Positions 6,482 through 13,436 of a stretch of DNA of 14,248 nt are shown here, one piece after another. The translations under genes and the position numbers were made by a program. This stretch comes from Verrucomicrobiota bacterium. GTDB taxonomy: Bacteria; Verrucomicrobiota; Verrucomicrobiia; Limisphaerales; J093. Where the stretch lies: positions 1 through 14,248 of the forward strand of contig JARYMD010000065.1 in NCBI GenBank assembly GCA_029907285.1, in the 5' to 3' direction. The notes beneath the pieces are model-generated. The model was not told the origin of the DNA. It did not search any database and was given only the letters and a program-made list of their open reading frames with translations. The stretch's first letter is position 1, and each line of letters opens with the position of its first letter.

Positions 6482-6915
6482 AAACAACTACAGTTGTGCA
6501 AATGTCAGGGCGGGTGCTGCTGCCAACGGTGCTGGCTATAGGCTTGGCCGATGGCACCACAGCCGGGCAAGCTGTGCTGACGTCTCATGTCGAGCACTGG
6601 TCCGCCCCGGAAAAGTTCCGGGCGCCACATTTCACTCAGATGGAAGACACTCGGACTCGAGCCTACAGCGAGCAAGCTTCTCAATGGACGAAGGCCATGG
6701 CAAAACGATTTCGCGAACTGGTGCGGAAAGATGCTTTTGGGGATTTGACCAACGCTGAGTCTTTGGAACTGGAGCAGCTCGCGCGCGACCGGCGCAATTT
6801 GCTGCACCCCCGCACGATTGAGGAAGTGCTTTGGGAAGCCAAGCAACGCGAGGTGACGGCCAAGTTGCTTGAAGCGCTCAGGGAGTATGTGGAGTTCCAC
6901 CAAGCCACGCATTAG
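6478..6915 (+). CDS. Gene B: unknown protein with ribbon-helix-helix-like N terminus
   Basis: The 145-aa product belongs to no family I can name. Residues 1-41 fit the ribbon-helix-helix pattern of many antitoxins and small repressors: a short strand (TTTVVQMS), a helix (GRVLLPTVLAIGLADG), a turn and a second helix (TTAGQAVLTSHVEHW). A linker (PEKFRAPHF) leads to a strongly helical C-terminal part, about 60-142, rich in charged residues, including DLTNAESLELEQLARDRRNL and PRTIEEVLWEAKQREVTAKL. The ATG at 6478 is chosen because it overlaps gene A's stop (ATGA); a later ATG at 6640 would remove the N-terminal fold. Its end overlaps gene C by 29 bp, so B and C are almost certainly made together. 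A role as regulator or antitoxin partner of C is inference from architecture alone. Confidence 0.75.
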   Translation: MKTTTVVQMSGRVLLPTVLAIGLADGTTAGQAVLTSHVEHWSAPEKFRAPHFTQMEDTRTRAYSEQASQWTKAMAKRFRELVRKDAFGDLTNAESLELEQLARDRRNLLHPRTIEEVLWEAKQREVTAKLLEALREYVEFHQATH

Positions 6916-7510
6916 GCGCGGTCAGCCACCCGTTAAGCGGCTCACGCGCCGAAACTATCGCAATGTTGCCCTCGACGCGCTGCGCCGGGATTTCGAAGAC
7001 CGCTGCGCGTACTCGTGTCAGCACTTGAAGAGGGCAGGCGGCCTCAAGACCATGGAGATTGTCCACTTTGACCCACGTCTGAAGCGAAAGCTGATCCAGC
7101 ACTATGAGAATCTGTTTCTGGCCACGCGGCATTGCAATGCCGCGAAGGGTGACACGTGGCCAACACGAGCAGAGCAAAGGCTTGGGTTACGCTTCTTGAA
7201 TCCATGTATGGAACTGGATTACGGAGAACACATCTTCGAGGATTCACACACGCATTGGTTGGTCGGCGTCACCCCCGCAGGGCGGTTTCATATTCGGATG
7301 CTCGACCTGAATGCCGACCACCTCGTAGCCGAGCGGCGGGAACGGGCAGAAATCCGCCAGTTGCTGGCCAATGCGCCGTTCACCCTCCGACCGGGACGCT
7401 CGTCGGAAAGCTTGACTGATCTGCTATCGGTCTTGCGAAAACAGGTCGAAGAAATGATTCCGGAGTTCCCGCCTTTGCCGCGGGTTTCTCAAACCCGCCA
7501 TATCTCGTAG
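6887..7510 (+). CDS. Gene C: HNH-endonuclease-like protein
   Basis: The 207-aa product has the spacing of an HNH (beta-beta-alpha-metal) nuclease core: E57-I-V-H60-F-D, then N75 in YENLFLAT, then H82-C-N84 and K87 in RHCNAAKGD. The His, Asn and His/Asn positions suit metal and phosphate contacts. Many HNH proteins have CxxC before the core; here the equivalent place reads RCAYSCQH (C40, C44), so the classical zinc pair is altered. After the core come WPT, RFLNPCMELDYGEHIFED and a conserved-looking segment GVTPAGRFHIRMLDLNADHLVAERRERAE (about 127-155, in pieces), which may be a family-specific domain. The frame opens at TTG 6869; ATG 6887 is preferred, although GGGAG is only 1 base from it, so translation probably depends on coupling with gene B. 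It ends 66 bp before the convergent ftsH stop. DNA cleavage is inferred, not shown. Confidence 0.75.
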   Translation: MWSSTKPRIRRGQPPVKRLTRRNYRNVALDALRRDFEDRCAYSCQHLKRAGGLKTMEIVHFDPRLKRKLIQHYENLFLATRHCNAAKGDTWPTRAEQRLGLRFLNPCMELDYGEHIFEDSHTHWLVGVTPAGRFHIRMLDLNADHLVAERRERAEIRQLLANAPFTLRPGRSSESLTDLLSVLRKQVEEMIPEFPPLPRVSQTRHIS

Positions 7511-7576
7511 CCCTGTGAAGCCATCCTCTTGGAAGGCTATTGGGCATGCGAAATATGTCGGCTGGCGCCATGGCAC

Positions 7577-9601
7577 CTACTTTTCGGTGTTCAGGCTGCC
7601 CGAGTTTCTCCGATGCGTTGTTGCTGCTGCACCCGGAACCGCCATGGGCGGGACGGGTTCTTTGGTCGGGGGCATAGATTTGCCGACCAGTTTATAGAAC
7701 TCCGGTCCCTCCAATGTCTCCTTCGAAAGCAACTCAGCCGCGATTTTCTCGAGTTGATCGCGGTGTTCGGTCAGGATTTCTTTCGCTCTGGCGTATGCAT
7801 GGGCAAGGAGCGATCTGACTTCCTCGTCGATTTCACGCGCCGTTTGTTCCGAGCAGTCGCGCTGGAGCGTCGATTCGGCCGTGGGCAGGAACATCGCCTG
7901 CCGCTGAGCACAGTGCGTCAGGCCGATTCGCTCGCTCATGCCGAACATCGTCACCATCTGCCGCGCGAGAGCGGTCGCGCGTTCGAGGTCGTTTTGCGCT
8001 CCCGTGCTTACCTCGCCGAACACGAGTTCCTCGGCTGCCCGGCCGCCCAGCAGACCACAGATGCGATCGACAAGCTCGCTTCTGGTGAGAAGGAACTGGT
8101 CTTCGTTGGGCAGTTGCATTGTGTAACCCAGCGCAGCCCGCCCGCGTGGCACCACGCTGATTTTGTGGACCGGATCGGCATGTTCGCTGTGCGCGGCCAC
8201 AAGCGCGTGGCCAATCTCGTGATATGCCACGCGGCGCTTTTCTTCGGGGTTTAACCGCCTGCTGCGCCGCTCGGGGCCGGCCACGACTTTTTCGATCGCT
8301 TCTTCGAGGTCGCGCTGGGTAATTTCTTTGGCCCTGCGCCGTGCCGCGAGCAGCGCTGCTTCATTCAGCACATTTGCGAGGTCGGCACCGGAGAAACCGG
8401 CGGTTGCAGCCGCGATCCGGCGCAGGTCAGCGTCTGGGGCGAGTTTCTTGCTTCGCGCGTGGACTTTCAGAATGGCTTCGCGGCCGTCGATGTCCGGGGC
8501 ATCGACCACGATCTGCCTGTCGAACCTGCCCGGGCGGAGCAGGGCGCGGTCAAGCACCTCGGGCCGGTTCGTCGCTGCAAGAATGATCACGCCCGTGTTG
8601 GCCTCGAACCCGTCCATTTCGACGAGGAGCGCATTCAACGTTTGCTCGCGTTCGTCGTTTACGGCGCCCACATGAACACCGCGCTGCCGTCCAATGGCGT
8701 CCAGCTCGTCTATGAAAATGATGCAGGGCGCGTGTTCCTTGGCTTGGCGGAACAGGTCGCGAACCCTTGCTGCGCCTACGCCGACGAACATTTCCACGAA
8801 ATCCGCGCCGCTCATCGAGAAGAACGGGACTCCGGCTTCCCCTGCCACGGCGCGTGCCAGCAATGTTTTTCCTGTGCCGGGCGGTCCAACCAACAAAGCG
8901 CCTTTTGGTATGCGTGCTCCGAGTTCCTGGTATTCCTTTGGGTTCTTTAGGAATTGCACGACCTCGCGCAATTCCTGTTTGGCCTCTTCACAGCCTGCCA
9001 CGTCGTCAAAGGTAACGCCCGTGTTCTTGTCAATGATCAGTTTCGCCCTGCTTTTTCCCACGCCGAGTATTCCCTCGCTGGCGGCTCCGACACGCTTTGC
9101 AATCAAGGACCACAAACCGATCATGAACGCGATGGGCAACACCCATGCCAGCAGGAATTGGGAAAGCGGGTTCGGCCTGGTTCCGGTGTACTCGACGCCC
9201 GCGGCCTGGAGTTCCTTCACAAGATCAGGGTCCTCGACTCTGACTGTCCGAAACAGGAAAGGTTTTGTTTCTGCGATTGCTTTCTCCATTCCATGGGCGA
9301 GTTCAATCCTGTTCGTTGGCAACGGCCTGATTTCCGGAACCGCAACGGCGTTTGTTTGGCGCGCTGCCAGAGGAACGACACGGCCAACGATCTCGTCCTG
9401 TTTGATCGCTGCTTCGACGACTTCGCGTCGTTCGAGGTGAGCTTTGAACTGGCTATATGGAATTGTGCGAATTGCCAGTTGTTGGTAGATGCCTTGCCAT
9501 CCCCAGAGCACAAGGAGTGTGGCAACGATGTACCATATCAGCCAGCGGCTTTCAGGCCCGAATTTGCCGGGCAACTTTATCGCCGGGGGTGGCTTCTTCA
9601 T
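7577..9601 (-). CDS. ftsH: ATP-dependent zinc metalloprotease FtsH
   Basis: FtsH is a membrane-anchored hexameric AAA+ protease that degrades misfolded membrane proteins and short-lived regulators. The 674-aa protein from ATG 9601 (MKKPPPAIKL) has two membrane segments (about 20-40 and 149-168) flanking a periplasmic domain. The AAA module has Walker A GPPGTGKT at 239-246, pore loop FVG at 272-274, Walker B IIFIDE at 294-299, and the second region of homology ATNRPEVLDRALLRPGRFDR with both arginines. The protease site is HEIGH at 461-465 (usually HEAGH) with the third zinc ligand Asp538. The frame stays open to 9883, but the extra 94 residues are cysteine/arginine-rich with no family character. 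ATG 9631 would add ten residues and is possible; neither start has a strong ribosome binding site. The gene stands alone, convergent with gene C, and the next upstream gene is the symporter. Confidence 0.96.
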   Translation of the reverse strand: MKKPPPAIKLPGKFGPESRWLIWYIVATLLVLWGWQGIYQQLAIRTIPYSQFKAHLERREVVEAAIKQDEIVGRVVPLAARQTNAVAVPEIRPLPTNRIELAHGMEKAIAETKPFLFRTVRVEDPDLVKELQAAGVEYTGTRPNPLSQFLLAWVLPIAFMIGLWSLIAKRVGAASEGILGVGKSRAKLIIDKNTGVTFDDVAGCEEAKQELREVVQFLKNPKEYQELGARIPKGALLVGPPGTGKTLLARAVAGEAGVPFFSMSGADFVEMFVGVGAARVRDLFRQAKEHAPCIIFIDELDAIGRQRGVHVGAVNDEREQTLNALLVEMDGFEANTGVIILAATNRPEVLDRALLRPGRFDRQIVVDAPDIDGREAILKVHARSKKLAPDADLRRIAAATAGFSGADLANVLNEAALLAARRRAKEITQRDLEEAIEKVVAGPERRSRRLNPEEKRRVAYHEIGHALVAAHSEHADPVHKISVVPRGRAALGYTMQLPNEDQFLLTRSELVDRICGLLGGRAAEELVFGEVSTGAQNDLERATALARQMVTMFGMSERIGLTHCAQRQAMFLPTAESTLQRDCSEQTAREIDEEVRSLLAHAYARAKEILTEHRDQLEKIAAELLSKETLEGPEFYKLVGKSMPPTKEPVPPMAVPGAAATTHRRNSGSLNTEK

Positions 9602-9622
9602 ATAACGCTCTGGCTCGGCCAA

Positions 9623-9648
9623 GCCCGGCATTGCCTGGTTTGCCGGGC
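9623..9648 (-). promoter_or_regulatory. Perfect inverted repeat in the ftsH leader
   Basis: GCCCGGCA (9648-9641 on the minus strand) and TGCCGGGC (9630-9623) form a perfect 8-bp GC-rich stem around a 10-nt loop, ending 21 bases before the preferred ftsH ATG. The alternative ATG at 9631-9629 overlaps the second arm, so folding would mask that start. There is no T-run, so it is not a classical terminator. It could be an mRNA structure affecting translation or an operator. No established regulator is implied. Confidence 0.4.
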
Positions 9649-9979
9649 ATGATACGAACAGTTGTTGTCTGGGATAGTTACAGTTCCCATCTCTTAGTGC
9701 AAACCTAACGATTCCACGCCCGGCGCGCAAGGGACCGCTACAGTCGGGATGGTGGAACCGACAAGAATTGCAACGAAGGATTCGACGAAGACAGCTCGAT
9801 TGGCGAGCATGGCTGGGGGCGCGCCGCGGACCAGAATTAGCATGGAAATCCGGGGCATCCGGCGTGCATTCACTTTGCTCCAAAGCGCAATGTGGGGCAG
9901 CGCCCGCCCTATCTCAGGCAAGGTTTCATGAACGCAGGGCGCGCGCTCTGTCGCGCACCGTGATGAGGCTGGGAGGCTG
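9649..9979. other. Intergenic region between the symporter gene and ftsH
   Basis: These 331 bases hold no convincing gene. Open frames across it on the minus strand exist only as extensions of ftsH or out-of-frame overlaps of the symporter, and their translations have no ordered pattern. It should contain the ftsH promoter. A TATCAT hexamer (9655-9650 on the minus strand) matches 5 of 6 positions of a -10 box, but no good -35 lies at the right distance. A GC-rich hairpin just past the symporter stop is listed separately. Confidence 0.5.
9939..9958 (-). terminator. GC-rich hairpin after the symporter gene, possible terminator without T-tract
   Basis: On the minus strand GTGCGCG (9958-9952), a 6-nt loop ACAGAG and CGCGCGC (9945-9939) pair over 7 bp with one G-T wobble, 21 bases beyond the symporter stop. 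No run of T follows, so intrinsic termination would be weak; it may instead protect the 3' end or be chance in GC-rich DNA. Confidence 0.3.
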
Positions 9980-12025
9980 TTACCTCGCGACCCCGGCGGG
10001 GCTGAAGATAAAGTATAGCAACAGCGTGATGGCCACAACCACAAGGCCGGCAATCTTGGCGCCCCGGGAGCTTTCAAGCCCGATTGTGATTTTCTGCTGG
10101 AACTCTATTGGTTTGGGCAACGGGTTTAACCTGGTGATGACAGCCATCACAAGAAGGCAAAGTGCAAAACAAACAGCCATCCGGTTCAGGAATTGCACTT
10201 TGGGTATGAACGCCATCATAAGCCCGTAAGCGATCATGTTTGTAACAAGGCCGACAACACCGCACACGGGCGGCCCGCGCCGCACCACAAGACCGAAGAC
10301 AAACACGGCCAAAATACCAGGAGAAATAAAGCCCTGTCCGGCCTGGATTATGGTGAAGATGCTGTTGCTGATCTTGGGATTTCCGAGTTGCGGGGCCAGA
10401 ATCACCGCCGCCACGGCAAACACGATCACCGAGATGCGTCCAACCCGCACGACTGTTTGCTGGTCTGCTTGTGGTGCAAGGTGTTTTTTGAAAACGTCCA
10501 TGGCGAAGATCGTCGAAGCCGCATTCAGCATTGCTGCAAGGGAGCTGACCACGGCGCCGAGCAACGCGGCTGTGACAAACCCAACCACTCCAACACCCTG
10601 AGGGAGCACATGGCCCAGCAACTGTCCCAGCGCAGTGTCGTACTTGAATGCTATCAGCTTTTCAACGGCGGGCGTGGCGTTGGCAGCCTTTGCGGCCTGT
10701 TCGGTTTTCTCATTGTAGGCGTCGATTTCACCTGCGAGTTCTTGGTTGACGTTTCTCCACGACTTGTCATCGGTCTTGAACAGCGTGAATGGGGCGGGCA
10801 CGAGACTGTCAAACGCGTCTTGTGTCAGCGGCAACACCCAAGGATTGCGCGTTTTCACGGCCGCCAATGCAGTCGAGTTTGAATAAACCGCCAGCATGTA
10901 CCGGCCCGGCTGCCACGATTCTATCTGGGCTGCGCTTGGTGATTGCACGGCCACGACGGCCTTGGTTTCCGGGTTGGCCTTCACGTAGCGAGCAAGACTG
11001 CGGGCCGTATCGCTGACGGCTTCGAGCCGCATGTTGTTCGAATAAAGGTTGAACGCGATAATGCCCGGGATGACGATCACAAACGGAACCAAAAGCTTCA
11101 GGAACGCCGCGAACACGATGCCGCGCTGTCCTTGTGCCAGAGACGCCGATCCCAAAGTCCGCTGAGTGATGTACTGGTTCAACCCCCAGTAATAGAAATT
11201 CGGTATCCACAGCCCGAGCAAGAGAGCTGTCCACGGCAAGACAGGGTCCGTTCCGGGCAGGAACATGTTCATTCGCGTTCTGTTCAGGCTCCAGAATCGT
11301 TCGATGGCAGTTGCATCCGGCGCCAGCGTTTTGACTGCAACAGCGCCCGTGTCAGGGTTCAGGATCATCGCCGCTTCGGTTGCTGCGCCGAGTTTCTTGA
11401 ACGCAAAGATCATGATCACAGCGCCGCCGAGGATGAGCGCGCTTCCCTGGATGAGGTCGGCCCATGCGCATGCTTTCAAGCCGCCGGCCGTTACGTAGAT
11501 CATGGCGATCAGCCCTATCACTGCCGCGCCCGCTGCAAGACTTAGCTGGTGATTCGCCTTGCCTGCGAGCGTGCTGATTGTCAGCGCGCCCGAATAGGTG
11601 ACCGATCCCAGCAGCAGCAGGTAAATCAGGATCGTTGCCACCGCCATGATAGTTCTTGCGGCTGCGTTGTAACGGTACTCGAGGAATTCGGGCATTGTGT
11701 AGATGCCGGCTCTGAGGAAATACGGGAGAAAAGCAAACGCAACCACCACAAGGGTGATTGCAGCCATCCACTCGTAGCTTGCTATTGCGAGCCCGACATG
11801 CTGTGCCGCGTTGCCGCTCATCCCAACGAACTGTTCTGTCGATATGTTTGCCGCAATCAGCGAGAAGCCTATCAACCACCAGCGCAATCCACGCCCGGCA
11901 AGAAAGTAATCTTCACTCCCTTTTTCGTTTTTGCTCTTGATCAGGCCGACGCTCATGACGGCGATCACAAAGGCAACAAACACAAGGAGATCCACTGGAA
12001 GTATTTTGAATGTGTCCGTGTTCAT
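9980..12025 (-). CDS. Sodium/solute symporter of the SSS family, vSGLT-like Na+/sugar symporter
   Basis: This 681-aa inner-membrane transporter closely follows the Vibrio Na+/galactose symporter vSGLT, coupling sugar entry to sodium. Segments matching its sugar and sodium sites are visible: SLIAANISTEQFVGMSG (Q65), GLAIASYEWM (E85), IPNFYYWGLNQYITQR (N276, Y279), FAAFLKLLVPF (K310), AVVSSLAAMLNAAS (serines of the Na2 site, about 494-495) and IIQAGQGFISPGIL (Q561). About 14 hydrophobic helices can be traced. The protein is some 140 residues longer than vSGLT, mostly because of a soluble segment at about 328-466 between the helix ending IPGIIAFNLYSN and the one beginning VGVVGFVTAALLG. The gene starts 59 bp after the mutarotase stop, so the two form an uptake unit. 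Glucose or galactose is the most likely substrate; a related sugar or polyol cannot be excluded. Confidence 0.93.
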   Translation of the reverse strand: MNTDTFKILPVDLLVFVAFVIAVMSVGLIKSKNEKGSEDYFLAGRGLRWWLIGFSLIAANISTEQFVGMSGNAAQHVGLAIASYEWMAAITLVVVAFAFLPYFLRAGIYTMPEFLEYRYNAAARTIMAVATILIYLLLLGSVTYSGALTISTLAGKANHQLSLAAGAAVIGLIAMIYVTAGGLKACAWADLIQGSALILGGAVIMIFAFKKLGAATEAAMILNPDTGAVAVKTLAPDATAIERFWSLNRTRMNMFLPGTDPVLPWTALLLGLWIPNFYYWGLNQYITQRTLGSASLAQGQRGIVFAAFLKLLVPFVIVIPGIIAFNLYSNNMRLEAVSDTARSLARYVKANPETKAVVAVQSPSAAQIESWQPGRYMLAVYSNSTALAAVKTRNPWVLPLTQDAFDSLVPAPFTLFKTDDKSWRNVNQELAGEIDAYNEKTEQAAKAANATPAVEKLIAFKYDTALGQLLGHVLPQGVGVVGFVTAALLGAVVSSLAAMLNAASTIFAMDVFKKHLAPQADQQTVVRVGRISVIVFAVAAVILAPQLGNPKISNSIFTIIQAGQGFISPGILAVFVFGLVVRRGPPVCGVVGLVTNMIAYGLMMAFIPKVQFLNRMAVCFALCLLVMAVITRLNPLPKPIEFQQKITIGLESSRGAKIAGLVVVAITLLLYFIFSPAGVAR

Positions 12026-12084
12026 AGATTTTCAGTTCCCGTTATGCCTTGGATGCAAAAAGAAAATCGGACCGGGGCTGCGCG

Positions 12085-13257
12085 TCAGGTTCTCGTGGCG
12101 AACTTGAACACCGTTGTGCTGCGGTAAGTCTGGCCGGGGCGCAACAGCACCGGCGGGAAATGCGGCTTGTTGATTGAATCAGGGAAATGCTGTGTTTCGA
12201 GACAAAGGCCGGCATGGCGGGGATACCGGACGCCGCCTGTTCCGACGAGCGAGCCGTCCATGTGATTGGCGGTGTAGAGCTGAACGCCAGGTTCGGTTGT
12301 CAGGACCTCCATGACGCGGCCGGTGGCGGGTTCATACACATTTGCTGCGAGGGCAAGCGACTGGCCGCCGCTGCGGAGGACGAAGTTGTGGTCGTAACCG
12401 TACCCGCCGGGTTTCAAACCTGTTTCATTGATTCGGGCACCTATTTTCATTGGCGAGGTGAAATCGAGTGCGGTTCCGCGGACGGTGCGAATCTCGCCGG
12501 TGGGGATCAATCCTTCGTCAGTTGGCGTGTAGAAATCGGCGGCGATCATCAGTTCATGTCCGAGCACGTCGCCTTCGCCTGCGAGGTTGAAGTAACTGTG
12601 ATTTGTGAGGTTGACGGGCGTTGGCTTGTCGGTTGTGGCGGTGTAATCGATTCGCAGTTCGTTTTCAGCGGTGAGGGTGTAACGCACAATCACTCGCAGG
12701 TTGCCCGGATACCCCTCTTCGCCATCGGGGCTTGTGTATTCGAACTCGACGGCGGCTTCATTCGCCGTGCATGGGAGCGGTCTTGAGTTCCAGAGTTTCT
12801 TGTCGAAGCCCTGGAGTCCGCCGTGGAGGTGGTTTGGGCCATTGTTTTTGGCGAGGCTGTATTCGCGGCCGTCGATTGTGAAGCGTGCGCCTCCGATTCT
12901 GTTGGCGACACGGCCTGCAATGGCGCCGAAGAACGGGTGCCCTTTCAAGTAGCGGTCGAGGTTGTCGAAACCGAGCACAACGTTTCCCGGTTTGCCGGTC
13001 TTATCCGGCACAAGCAGTTCGGTAATGATCAGCCCGTACTCTGTCACCTTGACGGTCATCCCGTTTTGGTTGCGAAGCGTGTAGAGTCGGACGGGTGAAC
13101 CGTCGGGCATACGGCCGAAATTGGACACATCCAAGGTCATACCTGATTGTTTGGGTGTTGAAGTTCTGTTGGCCGGACCTGATTGCGTTTGTGCATTGAC
13201 TGGGTTGCACACCACGCCGGCTGCCAGAAGAACGGTTTGTAGAAGTTTCCGGTTCAT
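12085..13257 (-). CDS. galM: Exported aldose 1-epimerase (galactose mutarotase family)
   Basis: Aldose 1-epimerase interconverts alpha and beta anomers of glucose, galactose and similar aldoses. The mature part has the family motifs: FFGAIAGRVANRI at about 109-121, NHLHGG with H145, PVNLTNHSYFNL with catalytic-base region H220, GYDHNFVL with D289, and LETQHFPDSINKPHFPP with E354, the catalytic glutamate equivalent. The frame is open to 13455, but ATG 13257 gives a good signal peptide (MNRKLL, hydrophobic core to about 17, cleavage after PVNA), leaving a 390-aa precursor of normal enzyme length and placing it in the periplasm. No strong Shine-Dalgarno is present. It is followed by the symporter after 59 bp, so it probably supplies the anomer the transporter prefers. 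Whether the substrate is galactose or glucose is not visible. Confidence 0.93.
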   Translation of the reverse strand: MNRKLLQTVLLAAGVVCNPVNAQTQSGPANRTSTPKQSGMTLDVSNFGRMPDGSPVRLYTLRNQNGMTVKVTEYGLIITELLVPDKTGKPGNVVLGFDNLDRYLKGHPFFGAIAGRVANRIGGARFTIDGREYSLAKNNGPNHLHGGLQGFDKKLWNSRPLPCTANEAAVEFEYTSPDGEEGYPGNLRVIVRYTLTAENELRIDYTATTDKPTPVNLTNHSYFNLAGEGDVLGHELMIAADFYTPTDEGLIPTGEIRTVRGTALDFTSPMKIGARINETGLKPGGYGYDHNFVLRSGGQSLALAANVYEPATGRVMEVLTTEPGVQLYTANHMDGSLVGTGGVRYPRHAGLCLETQHFPDSINKPHFPPVLLRPGQTYRSTTVFKFATRT

Positions 13258-13436
13258 TCGACGTTGTTTGGTCGCGAACGGGCGGAGCATGGCACGTTGC
13301 GCGAGGGAAATCAACGCTTTGCGCCAAACTTGCAACGAACCCCTTATCTGGCGGTCATCATTCGGTTGCAGCTCTGGCGCGCGGCGTTGAATATTCTCGG
13401 AAGTCACCGGTTCATTGAGTAAAGAGCAGATTTCGC
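13258..13436. promoter_or_regulatory. Divergent intergenic region: promoters for mutarotase/symporter (-) and ECF sigma/anti-sigma (+)
   Basis: These 179 bases must carry both outward promoters. Two small perfect palindromes occur, GAATATTC (13389-13396) and ACCGGT (13406-13411), close to the sigma-factor side. No well-spaced sigma-70 promoter could be identified by eye. An autoregulated ECF promoter is plausible but no paired -35/-10 motif can be claimed. Confidence 0.35.

Noticed and set aside
8694..9440. 248-codon plus-strand frame
   Set aside because: Antisense to the AAA and N-terminal part of ftsH.
9602..9883. 94-residue N-terminal extension of ftsH
   Set aside because: The extension is cysteine/arginine-rich and unordered, whereas MKKPPP directly before the first membrane segment is a normal FtsH N terminus.
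9694..10077. 127-codon minus-strand frame at the 3' end of the symporter gene
   Set aside because: It overlaps the symporter end in another frame and has no recognisable pattern; GC-rich DNA readily leaves such frames open.
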